Below, piece after piece: positions 1-12,500 of a DNA stretch of 64,000 nucleotides (position 1 is its first letter; the number at the start of each line of letters is the position of its first letter). Made by a program: the position numbers and the translations under genes. Source of the stretch: Littorina saxatilis (taxonomy: Eukaryota > Mollusca > Gastropoda > Littorinimorpha > Littorinidae); assembly GCF_037325665.1 (NCBI RefSeq), contig NC_090261.1, positions 62,954,088-63,018,087 of the forward strand. The letters are read 5' to 3'. The notes under the pieces are model-generated. The model had not been told where the DNA came from. It ran no database searches and saw only the letters and a list, made by a program, of their open reading frames with translations.

Positions 1-123
1 CCTGTCCGCTTCTCTCTGCCCAGATCCATTGTGCTGGGGGCTTTCACATGTTTTTTGTATTGGCTTCAAAGATAAGGAAAAAATAAAACAACAAGAATGA
101 TGCACTTTTGTATGCTGACATGT

Positions 124-1990
124 AAACATTGTGTGTGTGTGAGAGAGAGCTAAGAAAACATGCATAGTGTTGAAAACAATGTGTGTGTGTGAGAGAGAGA
201 GAGAGCTAAAAAAAAACCATGCATAGTGTTGAAAACAGTGTGTGTGTCAGAGAGAGCTAAAAAAAACCCATGCATAGTGTTGAAAACAATGTGTGTGAGA
301 GAGAGAGAGAGAGCTAAGAAAACATGCATAGTGTTGAAAACAGTGTGTGTGTCAGAGAGAGAGAGCTAAAAAAAACCATGCATAGTGTTGAAAACAGTGT
401 GTGTGTCAGAGAGAGAGAGCTAAGATAACGTGCATAGTGTTGAAAACAGTGTGTGTAAGAGAGAGAGAGATAGCTAAGATAACATGCATGCATAGTGTTG
501 AAAACAGTGTGTGTGTCAAAGAGAGAGAGCTAAGAAAACATGCATAGTGTTGAAAACAGTGTGTGTGTCAGAGAGAGAGAGCTAAGATAACATGCATAGT
601 GGTGAAAACAGTGTGTGTGTCAGAGAGAGAGAGCTAAGAAAACATGCATAGTGTTGAAAACAATGTGTGTGTCAGAGAGAGAGAGCTAAGATAACATGCA
701 TAGTGTTGAAAACAGTGTGTGTGTCAGAGAGAGAGAGCTAAGATAACATGCATAGTGTTGAAAACAGTGTGTGTGTGTGTGAGAGAGAGAGAGCTAAGAA
801 AACATGCATAGTGTTGAAAACTGTGTGTGTCAGAGAGAGAGAGCTAAGATAACATGCATAGTGGTGAAAACAGTGTGTGTGTCAGAGAGAGAGAGCTAAG
901 AAAACATGCATAGTGTTGAAAACAATGTGTGTGTCAGAGAGAGAGAGCTAAGATAACATGCATAGTGTTGAAAACAGTGTGTGTGTCAGAGAGAGCTAAG
1001 AAAACATGCATAGTGTTGAAAACAGTGTGTGTGTCAGAGAGAGAGAGAGAGCTAAGATAACATGCATAGTGTTGAAAACAATGTGTGTGTCAGAGAGAGC
1101 TAAGAAAACATGCATAGTGTTGAAAACAGTGTGTGTGTCAAAGAGAGAGAGCTAAGAAAACATGCATAGTGTTGAAAACAGTGTGTGTGTCAGAGAGAGA
1201 GAGCTAAGAAAACATGCATAGTGTTGAAAACAATGTGTGTGTGAGAGAGAGAGAGAGCTAAGAAAACATGCATAGTGTTGAAAACAATGTGTGTGTGTGA
1301 GAGAGAGAGCTAAGAAAACATGCATAGTGTTGAAAACAATGTGTGTGTGTGAGAGAGAGAGCTAAGAAAACATGCATGTGTCAGAGAGAGAGCTAAGAAA
1401 ACATGCATAGTGTTGAAAACAATGTGTGTGTGAGAGAGAGCTAAGAAAACATGCGTAGTGTTGAAAACAATGTGTGTGAGAGAGAGAGAGAGAGCTAAGA
1501 AAACAGGCATAGTGTTGAAAACAATGTGTGTCAGAGAGAGAGAGCTAAGATAACGTGCATAGTGTTGAAAACAGTGTGTGTAAGAGAGAGAGCTAAGAAA
1601 ACATGCATGTGTCAGAGAGAGAGCTAAGATAACATGCATAGTGTTGAAAACAATGTGTGTGTCAGAGAGAGCTAAGAAAACATGCATAGTGTTGAAAACT
1701 GTGTGTGTCAGAGAGAGAGAGCTAAGAAAACATGCATAGTGTTGAAAACAATGTGTGTGTGAGAGAGAGAGAGAGCTAAGAAAACATGCATAGTGTTGAA
1801 AACAATGTGTGTGTGGGAGAGAGAGAGCTAAGACAACAGTGTGTGTGTGGGAGAGAGAGAGCTAAGACAACAGTGTGTGTGTGGGAGAGAGAGCTAAGAC
1901 AATGTGTGTGTGGGAGAGAGAGAGCTAAGACAACAGTGTGTGTGGGAGAAAGCTGTGTGTGGGAGAGAAAGAGCTAAGACAACAGTGTGT
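124..1990. repeat. minisatellite, ~50-bp unit
   Basis: About 35 imperfect copies of a unit made of a TGTGTG run, a GAGAGA run, then GCTAAGAAAACATGCATAGT and GTTGAAAACA. Copies differ in run length and in CTAAGAAAAC versus CTAAGATAAC. From about 1800 the unit loses the CATGCATAG part and grades into the next array. Long open frames across it are artefacts of the periodicity. Confidence 0.95.
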
Positions 1991-3190
1991 GTGGGAGAGA
2001 GAGCTGTGTGTGGGAGAGAGCTGTGTGTGTGGGAGAGAGAGCTGTGTGTGTGGGAGAGAGAGCTGTGTGTGTGGGAGAGAGAGCTGTGTGTGGGAGAGAG
2101 CTGTGTGTGTGGGAGAGAGAGCTGTGTGTGTGGGAGAGAGAGCTGTGTGTGGGAGAGAGAGCTGTGTGTGGGAGAGAGAGCTGTGTGTGTGGGAGAGAGC
2201 TGTGTGTGTGGGAGAGAGAGCTGTGTGTGAGAGAGAGAGCTGTGTGTGGGAGAGAGAGAGCTGTGTGTGTGGGAGAGAGCTGTGTGTGTGGGAGAGAGAG
2301 AGCTGTGTGTGTGGGAGAGAGAGAGCTGTGTGTGGGAGAGAGAGAGCTGTGTGTGGGAGAGAGAGAGCTGTGTGTGGGAGAGAGAGAGCTGTGTGTGTGG
2401 GAGAGAGAGCTGTGTGTGTGGGAGAGAGAGCTGTGTGTGTGGGAGAGAGAGCTGTGTGTGGGAGAGAGCTGTGTGTGGGAGAGAGAGCTGTGTGTGTGGG
2501 AGAGAGCTGTGTGTGTGGGAGAGAGAGCTGTGTGTGGGAGAGAGCTGTGTGTGTGGGAGAGAGCTGTGTGGGAGAGAGAGCTGTGTGTGGGAGAGAGAGA
2601 GCTGTGTGTGGGAGAGAGAGCTGTGTGTGTGGGAGAGAGAGCTGTGTGTGGGAGAGAGAGCTGTGTGTGTGGGAGAGAGAGCTGTGTGTGTGGGAGAGCT
2701 GTGTGTGTGGGAGAGAGCTGTGTGGGAGAGAGAGAGCTGTGTGTGGGAGAGAGAGAGCTGTGTGTGGGAGAGAGAGAGCTGTGTGTGGGAGAGAGAGTTG
2801 TGTGTGTGGGAGAGAGAGCTGTGTGTGGGAGAGCTGTGTGTGTGGGAGAGAGAGAGCTGTGTGGGAGAGAGAGAGCTGTGTGTGGGAGAGAGAGCTGTGT
2901 GTGTGGGAGAGAGAGCTGTGTGTGGGAGAGAGCTGTGTGTGTGGGAGAGAGCTGTGTGTGGGAGAGAGAGAGCTGTGTGTGTGGGAGAGAGAGCTGTGTG
3001 TGGGAGAGAGCTGTGTGTGTGGGAGAGAGCTGTGTGGGAGAGAGAGAGCTGTGTGTGGGAGAGAGAGAGCTGTGTGTGGGAGAGAGAGAGCTGTGTGTGG
3101 GAGAGAGCTGTGTGTGTGGGAGAGAGCTGTGTGTGGGAGAGAGCTGTGTGTGTGGGAGAGCTGTGTGTGGGAGAGGGAGAGCTGTGTGTG
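1991..3190. repeat. minisatellite, ~20-24-bp unit
   Basis: About 55 copies of CTGTGTGTGGGAGAGAGAG with small length changes in the TG and GA runs. It is continuous with the array to its left and looks like a shortened derivative of it. All six frames stay open for hundreds of codons because the unit lacks stops. None is a credible protein. Confidence 0.95.
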
Positions 3191-4204
3191 TCAGAGGGGC
3201 AACAATTACACATGTATGAGAAAGTCACACCAAACTTCATAGCATTAAAAAAAAAAAAAAAGTGAATGTGAGAGGAAAGCAACAACAAAAAAAGTGCTTA
3301 TCATTGAAAACAGAGGTATAAATGGTCTGAATCTTTACTTTTCAGGCAGCAACATTTACAGCCAAAACAATTCAGAAGAGGCTTTGAAAAAATAAATTAG
3401 TTTCGGGTTTATACAGTCTTTGGTTATGTGTGAACATAACCAAACACACTCGCTTGCATACTGAGACTCTGAAACTGTAAAGAAGGAACATCAAAAAGAC
3501 TTGTAACTAGCATCCACACTTACATGATTAACGTTTTCACATTTCACTTAAAGTGATACTGAAACATTGTCAAACTGGATCAGTCTTCATCGCGACGCGA
3601 GTGCTGAACGGCTAAAGCCCATCGGCCGAGACTAACAGCAACACATGGCAACACTGTACCTAACATTTAAATAATACGGATTTTCTTTGTCTTGAGCACA
3701 ATTTTAATTCAACCACCACATACATTTATATTATTGGATTCAGAGAAAAATAAAAAGCATAGTAAAACTCTTTTGTGTCTGTTGTTGTTATCAATTAATG
3801 TGTTCAAATTTCTGCCCAAATTGCAATAACTGTTAAGCTGAAATGCCATCAACTTGGCCACTGAATGCTTCACAAAAATGTCAATGGATTCGATTGAAAA
3901 ATGTGGTTGACTTTGTACTGCCTCAACATTTTTTATCTTGTCAAGTAACAAATCCAGAGCATAAACGAAATGTGTGAGGATATTTGGAAAATTGGGTTTA
4001 TGGGAATCAATGTAAAAACAAATACAAACCCTCACCTCCTTATCCCTAGTCCCCAGCAAAACATTAAGTCAAATACTGACTGATTGCAAAGCAAAACAGC
4101 CAGAAGAAAGCACAAACTCACTGTCTCGCCTAAACCTATCCTAAAATAACAACAGGATGAACTCCCGTAAGACCACAACCAGTCACAGAGACTGTCACCC
4201 CACA
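3191..4204. other. unassigned AT-rich sequence
   Basis: No gene, RNA or mobile element recognised. It has an A run near 3247-3261 and a minus-strand open frame of 116 codons (3709-4059) with no recognisable domain, probably chance. Confidence 0.5.
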
Positions 4205-4870
4205 TCTGGGCACACACACACACACCTTATGACCATTTACACCCAACATCTGGGTGCACACACACCTTATGACCATTTACACCTAACATCTGGGCACACA
4301 CACACCTTATGACCATTTACACCAACATCTGGGCACACACACCTTATGACCATTTACACCTAACATCTAGGCACACACACCTTATGACCATTTACACCTA
4401 ACATCTGGGCACACACACACACCTTATGGCCATTTACACCTAACATCACACACACACCTTATGACCATTTACCCCTAACATCTGGGCACACACACACACA
4501 CACACACCTTATGACCATTTACACCTAACATCACACACACACACCTTACGACCATTTACAGCTAACATCTGGGCACACACATACACACCTTATGACCATT
4601 TACCCCTAACATCTGGGCACACACACACACCTTATGACCATTTACCCCCAACATCTGGACACACACACACACCTTATGACCATTTACACCTAACATCTGG
4701 GCACACACACACACACCTTATGACCATTTACACCTAAAATCTGGGCAAACACACCTTATGACCATTTACACGTAACATCTGGGCACACACACACATTACA
4801 CCGAACATCTGGGCAAACACACAAACTGTAATGACCATTTACACCTAACGTCTGGGCAAACACTTAAATG
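4205..4870. repeat. minisatellite, ~40-45-bp unit
   Basis: About 16 copies of a unit containing ACCTAACATCTGGGCA, a variable CA run and CCTTATGACCATTTAC. The CA run accounts for most of the length variation. Confidence 0.95.
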
Positions 4871-4908
4871 ATAAAAGCCATTTACAAACTTGTTTGAAAT
4901 AGGTTGCA

Positions 4909-5235
4909 CAAAGCTGCCGCTGAAAGTCTAACCACAAGCAACAGGTACAGAACAACAGTTATTTTCAGTACAGTGCCTTTCTATGTCATAAAGTCTAACC
5001 ACAAGCAACAGGTACAGAACAACAGCTATTTTCAGTACAGTGCCTTTCTATGTCATGTAATAGTGATCAGACTGAAAGGAAAGCTATCACAGTATCTCTC
5101 TACCTATGGTTTTGACACAGATGTAAACCATGCAGTATGATCAGATCTTTCTGTCTGAAACGAGCAAGAAAGCCCGTGTACTGATCAGATCTTTCTGTCT
5201 GAAACAGGCGAGAAAGCCTGTGTACTAATCAGAAT
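4909..5235. repeat. two short tandem duplications
   Basis: A segment of about 65 bp starting GTCTAACCACAAGCAACAGG is present twice (about 4925-5056). A second segment containing GATCAGATCTTTCTGTCTGA is repeated about two to three times at 5138-5235. Confidence 0.85.
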
Positions 5236-5591
5236 TTCTGATACTGTAACAAAAACCTTCTTTTTTTTTCCTCATAAAAACACATGAAAACGGTCAGTTT
5301 TACACCTGAATTATTTTTGAAAAAATCATCAAAATAAATCTCAAACTAAATTTTTACCAAAGCATACATGCTTTTTGAAATGACAGCACTGACTATATTG
5401 CAACAGATAGTATTGTTGTATATCCATTGTATAGGTATGTGCAAATGTGTAGAACGATTAGAATTTTGTTCAACTGTTTTTTAGGCAGCCATTTTGGCCA
5501 TAACCATGACAACAGATACATCAAATAATACACGGCACTATTGAGTATCTGCACTTGACAGAAACACAGCCAGCATCAAGAAACATAACTA

Positions 5592-6435
5592 CAAGAAGGG
5601 CAAAGCCCATACGACTCACATGCTTGACCTTGACCTTTACATGACCTTGACCTTCAGGGTCAAGGTCAAATAACTAAACCTAGCAATGACATCATACACT
5701 AAGAACTGCTTTACACATTTTTTCCTACCAAAATACATGTGACCTTGACCCAAGGTCAAGGTCATCCAAGGTCATGCAACACAAAGCTGTTAATTCAAGA
5801 CATAGGAAGTACAATGGTGCTTATTGGCTCTTTCTACCATGAGATATGGTCACTTTTAGTGGTTCACTACCTTATTTTGGTCACATTTCATAAGGGTCAA
5901 AGTGACCTTGACCTTGATCATATGTGACCAAGTGTGTCTCATGATGAAAGCATAACATGTGCCCCACATAATTTTTAAGTTTGAAACAGTTATCTTCCAT
6001 AGTTCAGGGTCAAGGTCACTTCAAAATATGTATACAATCCAACTTTGAAGAGCTCCTGTGACCTTGACCTTGAAGCAAGGTAAACCAAACTGGTATCAAA
6101 AGATGGGGCTTACTTTGCCCTATATATCATATATAGGTGAGGTATTCAATCTCAAAAACTTCAGAGAAAATGGGAAAAATGTGAAAAATAGCTGTTTTTT
6201 AGGCAACATTTATGGCCCCTGCGACCTTGACCTTGAAGCAAGGTCAAGATGCTATGTATGTTTTTTGGGGCCTTGTCATCATACACCATCTTGCCAAATT
6301 TGGTACTGATAGACTGAATAGTGTCCAAGAAATATCCAACGTTAAAGTTTTCCGGACGGACGGACGGACGGACGGACGGACGGACGACTCGGGTGAGTAC
6401 ATAGACTCACTTTTGCTTCGCATGTGAGTCAAAAA
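5592..6435 (+). mobile_element. non-autonomous repeat element A, copy 1
   Basis: It starts AAGAAGGGCAAAGCCC followed by ACGACTCACATGC and ends in a GGAC(n) microsatellite plus CGCATGTGAGTC, so the ends carry a short inverted GACTCACATG/CATGTGAGTC. Copy 2 lies at 24615-25400 in the same orientation and is nearly identical, except that copy 1 has about 80 extra bases near its left end. There is no coding capacity. The body is rich in TGACCTTGA/TCAAGGTCA. The family is not named from sequence alone. Confidence 0.8.
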
Positions 6436-6528
6436 TTACTGCTGCGTCCCCCATTAAACACTAGAAACAACAGATCCACTTAACGAACGAAAGATAAAAG
6501 GATCAGTGCAAACCCATGCTTTTGATCA

Positions 6529-7506
6529 CTGTCTTTTTCATCACTGTCTTTTTCATCACTGTCTTTTTCATCCTTTGCTACTGACTGCTGGTCAAACTGT
6601 TGATCACTGTCTTTTTCATCCTTTGCTACTGACTGCTGGTCAAACTGTTGATCACTGTCTTTTTCATCCTTTGCTACTGACTGCTGGTCAAACTGTGTCT
6701 TTTTCATCCTTTGCTACTGACTGCTGGTCAAACTGTTGATCACTGTCTTTTTCATCCTTTGCTACTGACTGCTGGTCAAACTGTTGATCACTGTCTTTTT
6801 CATCCTTTGCTACTGACTGCTGGTCAAACTGTTGATCACTGTCTTTTTCATCCTTTGCTACTGACTGCTGGTCAAACTGTTGATCACTGTCTTTTTCATC
6901 CTTTGCTACTGACTGCTGGTCAAACTGTTGATCACTGTCTTTTTCATCCTTTGCTACTGACTGCTGGTCAAACTGTTGATCACTGTCTTTTTCATCCTTT
7001 GCTACTGACTGCTGGTCAAACTGTTGATCACTGTCTTTTTCATCCTTTGCTACTGACTGCTGGTCAAACTGTTGATCACTGTCTTTTTCATCCTTTGCTA
7101 CTGACTGCTGGTCAAACTGTTGATCACTGTCTTTTTCATCCTTTGCTACTGACTGCTGGTCAAACTGTTGATCACTGTCTTTTTCATCCTTTGCTACTGA
7201 CTGCTGGTCAAACTGTTGATCACTGTCTTTTTCATCCTTTGCTACTGACTGCTGGTCAAACTGTTGATCACTGTCTTTTTCATCCTTTGCTACTGACTGC
7301 TGGTCAAACTGTTGATCACTGTCTTTTTCATCCTTTGCTACTGACTGCTGGTCAAACTGTTGATCACTGTCTTTTTCATCCTTTGCTACTGACTGCTGGT
7401 CAAACTGTTGATCACTGTCTTTTTCATCCTTTGCTACTGACTGCTGGTCAAACTGTTGATCACTGTCTTTTTCATCCTTTGCTACTGACTGCTGGTCAAA
7501 CTGTTG
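6529..7506 (-). repeat. 48-bp minisatellite, open on the minus strand
   Basis: About 20 units of 48 bp, almost identical to each other. Because 48 is divisible by three, the minus strand reads as a repeated 16-residue peptide (QQFDQQSVAKDEKDSD). The array begins, in minus orientation, immediately after a pyrimidine tract ending CAACAG, which looks like a 3' splice site. One unit near 6700 is shortened and shifts the frame. It could be an expanded exon of a downstream minus-strand gene or of the Rcor 3' region, or noncoding sequence that happens to stay open. No domain is recognised. Confidence 0.9.
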
Positions 7507-7576
7507 AGGGAAAAAAGTAAACTCAAAAGATGCATTGAAAGAAAAGCGTTTTTTTTCTGGCTTCTGATTTCTTTGG

Positions 7577-7745
7577 GACACTCAAGTCTCAAGGTATTGA
7601 CTACGTTTCATCCCTGTAGTCATTATCATCAAACACTCAAGTCTCAAGGTATTGACTACGTTTCATCCCTGTAGTCATCATCATCAAACACTCAAGTCTC
7701 AAGGTATTTACTACGTTTCATCCCTGTAGTCATTATCATCAAACA
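7577..7745. repeat. tandem repeat, ~55 bp x 3
   Basis: Three near-identical copies of a unit beginning ACACTCAAGTCTCAAGGTAT and ending in TCATTATCATCAA. Confidence 0.9.
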
Positions 7746-8276
7746 AACAAGAAATCAAACTATTTTCACACATTAGGAAGTTTCCCTCCAACAACAAGAC
7801 CAAAATAACCTTCATCTAAATAAAAATAAAAATCCTGTAACAACACAATAACTTGCAGGACAAATTCCTGATGCACTAGTGTACACATAAACATCCATTA
7901 TTTCCACACTTATTTTCACATCTCTGTGCTGAGATTTGAAGCTTAAAAAAACCCACGCAACAACATGTTCCTAATTCATCAAGTACAAGTATATGCAAGG
8001 AATTGCCTGCATTTTCGTCAAAAAGAAACATGAAAGTGTAATCGCTGCAGTCACTGTGGACTCAAAAGACCAAGGCTTCAGTGTCCCTGCATTAGACGTG
8101 CTGTCAAACCACATTCTGCGCTGAGTGAACAAATAAAGACCAAGGCTTCAGTGTCCCTGCATTAGACGTGCTGTCAAACCACATTCTGCACTGAGTGAAC
8201 AAATGCTGCTTATGCTGAAGGTGTCCAGCATCCACACAAAGGCAAAAGAACCGCTTCTGGTCAGGATGACAAATTG
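7746..8276. other. unassigned, with a 67-bp tandem duplication
   Basis: AT-rich stretch without a recognisable gene. A block containing GACCAAGGCTTCAGTGTCCC is duplicated head to tail at about 8068-8204. Confidence 0.6.
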
Positions 8277-8640
8277 ACCGATCCGTCTCTGGTCAACTGC
8301 TTGCCTCACTTACGTCTCTGGTGAACTGCTTGACTCCCTTACGTCTCTGGTCAACTGCTTGACTCCCTTACGTCTCTGGTCAACTGCTTGCCTCACTTAC
8401 GTCTCTGATGAACTGCTTGACTGCCTTACGTCTCTGGTCAACTGCTTGACTCCCTTACGTCTCTGGTCAACTGCTTGCCTCACTTACGTCTCTGGTCAAC
8501 TGCTTGCCTCCCTTACGTCTCTGGTCAACTGCTTGCCTCCCTTACATCTCTGGTCAACTGCTTGCCTCCCTTACGTCTCTGGTCAACTGCTCGACTCCCT
8601 TACGTCTCTGGTCAACTGCTTGCCTACCTTATGTCAGAAG
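8277..8640. repeat. minisatellite, ~30-bp unit
   Basis: About twelve copies of CTTACGTCTCTGGTCAACTG followed by CTTGACTCC or CTTGCCTCC. Confidence 0.93.
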
Positions 8641-9410
8641 CAGCCAGGTGTGAAGCGAGCCTCTCTCAACATGCCGCTCACGACTGAGAGGTCAGGCCGT
8701 CGCTCCCCCCACCCACACAGTTGACTTGCCCGACAGGGAGAAACACCACACAGTTGACTTGCCTGACAGGGAGAAACACCACACAGTTGACTTGCCTGAC
8801 AGAGAGAAACACCAAGCTCTGTAAGCCGACTGTGCATGCAGACAGGAACGTGACGAGCACAGCATTCACTCCACACGTCTCTCCAACAGGTGCAGTCACT
8901 GCCACACCCGGCAATCTCAGGTAAGACTCCGAACAATGAAGACAGCCCACCCGACGTGAGAACATCAGCAGACAGGGACCCCCCACTGTCTACCACCATA
9001 CACAGCCCACAGCTAGGTCACAACAACAACTTAACCAATACAAGCACCCCTGGTCTTTCCAGTAAAGGAGGAGAAGGCCTGGCAACTATAATCAATGCAT
9101 GCATAATCCTATTGAGACTGCTGGCTGCCTGTGGCTTGCACACAAAGAAATAATTTAACACACAGGTCAGTGCACAAGTGAGGAATGTAAAATAAAGAGC
9201 AAATGCATAGACTGACACACACCACTGAAGACAGCAACACAGACGGTGACAGCTGGCAAGTGAGCTGAAGTCACAAAGTGGTCACCATGAAGTCACACCC
9301 TGGTCTGGTCACAGGTTAGTCTTTCCACCAAAAGTTAGTGTCTTCCGTATGACAAGCATTCCTTGATGGTGGTGGTAGGGGTGATAGTATCCTATCCCTC
9401 CCTATGAGAA
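8641..9410. other. presumed 3' flank or 3' UTR of Rcor
   Basis: It lies directly downstream (minus strand) of the Rcor stop codon. A 33-bp unit with CACAGTTGACTTGCC is repeated three times at 8719-8815. I saw no AATAAA or ATTAAA on the minus strand close to the stop, so the transcript end is not placed. Confidence 0.45.
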
Positions 9411-9552
9411 TCATTCCTTGCTGTTGTTGCTGGCGGTTGCTGTGGTGATGGCAGTCTTGGCGGCGGTTGCTGTGGTGATGGCAGTCTTGGCGGCGGCAGG
9501 GCGGATCAGTGGCGGCGGTTGCTGCAAAATGGTTTTTTGGGCCGGCAGTAAC
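9411..9552 (-). CDS. Rcor: Rcor terminal coding exon 13
   Basis: It starts one base before [18 protein letters not shown], completing the AG|G arginine codon from exon 12, and ends SNNSKE-stop (TGA at 9411-9413). An internal 30-bp duplication gives [10 protein letters not shown] twice. The QPPPPLIRP-type motif matches the tails of RCOR2/RCOR3. Acceptor GTTGCAG. Confidence 0.88.
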
Positions 9553-12500
9553 CTGCAACACAACACTTGCTGTTCATTGGCCATCTCTTGACACAAAGAC
9601 ACACAACACAACACACACTGTCCATCTCTTGACACAGACACACAACACAACACACACTGTTCACTGGCCATCTCTTGACACAAAGACACACCGTTCACTG
9701 GCAATCTCTTGACACAAAGACACACAACACAACACACACTGTTCACTGGCCATCTCTTGACACAAAGACACACAACACAACACACACTGTTCACTGGCCA
9801 TCTCTTGACACAAAGACACACAACACATCACACACTGTTCACTAGCCATCTCTTGACACAAAGACATACAACACAACACACACTGTTCACTGGACATCTC
9901 TTGACACAAAGACACACAACACAACACACACTGTTCAATGGCCAGTAGACACACAACACAACACACACTGTTCACTGGCCATCTCTTGACACATAGACAC
10001 ACAACACAACACACACTGTTCACTGGCCATCTCTTGACACAAAGACACACAACACAACACACACTGTTCACTGGCCATCTCTTGACACACAGACACACAA
10101 CACAACACACACTGTTCACTGGCCATCTCTTGACACACAGACACACAACACAACACACACTGTTCACTAGCCATCTCTTGTCACACAGACACACAACACA
10201 ACACACACTGTTCACTGGCCATCTCTTGTCACACAGACACACAACACAACACACACTGTTCACTAGCCATCTCTTGACACATAGACACTGGCCATCTCTT
10301 GACACAAAGACACACAACGCAACACACACTGTTCACTGGCCATCTCTTGACACAAAGACACACAACGCAACACACACTGTTCACTGGCCATCTCCTGACA
10401 CATAGACACACAACACAACACACACTGTTCACTGGCCATCTCTTGACACAAAGACACACAACACAACACACACTGTTCACTGGCCATCTCTTGACACATA
10501 GACACACAACACACACTGTTAAATGGCCAGTAGACACACAACACAACACACACTGTTCACTGTCCATCTCTTGACACAAAGACACACAACGCAACACACA
10601 CTGTTCAATGGCCAGTAGACACACAACACAACACACACTGTTCACTGGCCATCTCTTGACCCATACACACAACACAACACACACTGTTCACTGGCCATCT
10701 CTTGACACATAGACACACAACACAACACACACTGTTCACTGGCCATCTCTTGACACAAAGACACACAACGCAACACACACTGTTCAATGGCCAGTAGACA
10801 CACAACACAACACACACTGTTCACTGGCCATCTCTTGACACAAAGACACACAACACAACACACACTGTTCACTGGCCATCTCTTGACACATAGACACACA
10901 ACACAATACACACTGTTCACTGGCCATCTCTTGACACATAGACACACAACACAACACACACTGTTCACTGGCCATCTCTTGACACACAGACACACAACAC
11001 ACACTGTTCACTGGCCATCTCTTGTCACACAGACACACAACACAACACACACTGTTCACTGTCCATCTCTTGACACAAAGACACACAACGCAACACACAC
11101 TGTTCAATGGCCATCTCTTAACACATAGACACACAACACAATACACACTGTTCACTGGCCATCTCTTGACACATAGACACACAACACAACACACACTGTT
11201 CACTAGCCATCTCTTGACACATAGACACACAACACAACACACACTGTTCACTGGCCATCTCTTGTCACACAGACACACAACACACACTGTTCACTGGCCA
11301 TCTCTTGACACACAGACACACAACACAACACACACTGTTCACTGTCCATCTCTTGACACACAACACAACAGACACTGTTCACTGGCCATCTCTTGACACA
11401 TAGACACACAACACAATACACACTGTTCACTGGCCATCTCTTGACACACAGACACACAACACAACACACACTGTTCACTGGCCATCTCTTGACACACAGA
11501 CACACAACACAACACACACTGTTCACTGGCCATCTCTTGACACATAGACACACAACACAACACACACTGTTCACTGGCCATCTCTTGTCACACAGACACA
11601 CAACACACACTGTTCACTGGCCATCTCTTGACACACAACACACACTGTTCACTGGCCATCTCTTGTCACACAGACACACAACACACACTGTTCACTGGCC
11701 ATCTCTTGACACATAGACACACAACACAATACACACTGTTCACTGGCCATCTCTTGTCACACAGACACACAACACAACACACACTGTTCACTGGCCATCT
11801 CTTGTCACACAGACACACAACACACACTGTTCACTGGCCATCTCTTGTCACACAGACACACAACACAACACACACTGTTCAATGGCCAGTAGACACACAA
11901 CACAACACACACTGTACACTGTCCATCTCTTGTCACACAGACACACAACACAACACACACTGTTCACTGGCCATCTCTTGTCACACAGACACACAACACA
12001 CACTGTTCACTGGCCATCTCTTGACACACAGACACACAACACACACTGTTCACTGGCCATCTCTTGTCACACAGACACACAACAACACACACTGTTCACT
12101 GGCCATCTCTTGACACATAGACACACAACACAACACACACTGTTCACTAGCCATCTCTTGACACATAGACACACAACACAACACACACTGTTCACTGGCC
12201 ATCTCTTGACACAAAGACACACAACACACACTGTTCACTGGCCATCTCTTGACACATAGACACACAACACAATACACACTGTTCACTGGCCATCTCTTGA
12301 CACAAAGACACACAACACAACACACACTGTTCACTAGCCATCTCTTGACACAAAGACACACAACACATCACACACTGTACACTGTCCATCTCTTGTCACA
12401 CAGACACACAACACAACACACACTGTTCACTGGCCATCTCTTGACACACAGACACACAACAACACACACTGTTCACTGTCCATCTCTTGACACAAAGACA

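Noticed and set aside
1894-3288. Open frames of 340-464 codons on both strands
   Set aside because: They are produced by a short stop-free tandem unit. The same region is open in several frames and no domain is visible.
3709-4059. 116-codon minus-strand frame as a hypothetical gene
   Set aside because: AT-rich chance frame without family likeness or neighbouring signals.
6529-7506. CRISPR-like regular direct repeats
   Set aside because: Units are contiguous with no unique spacers, and the window is plainly eukaryotic with spliced genes.
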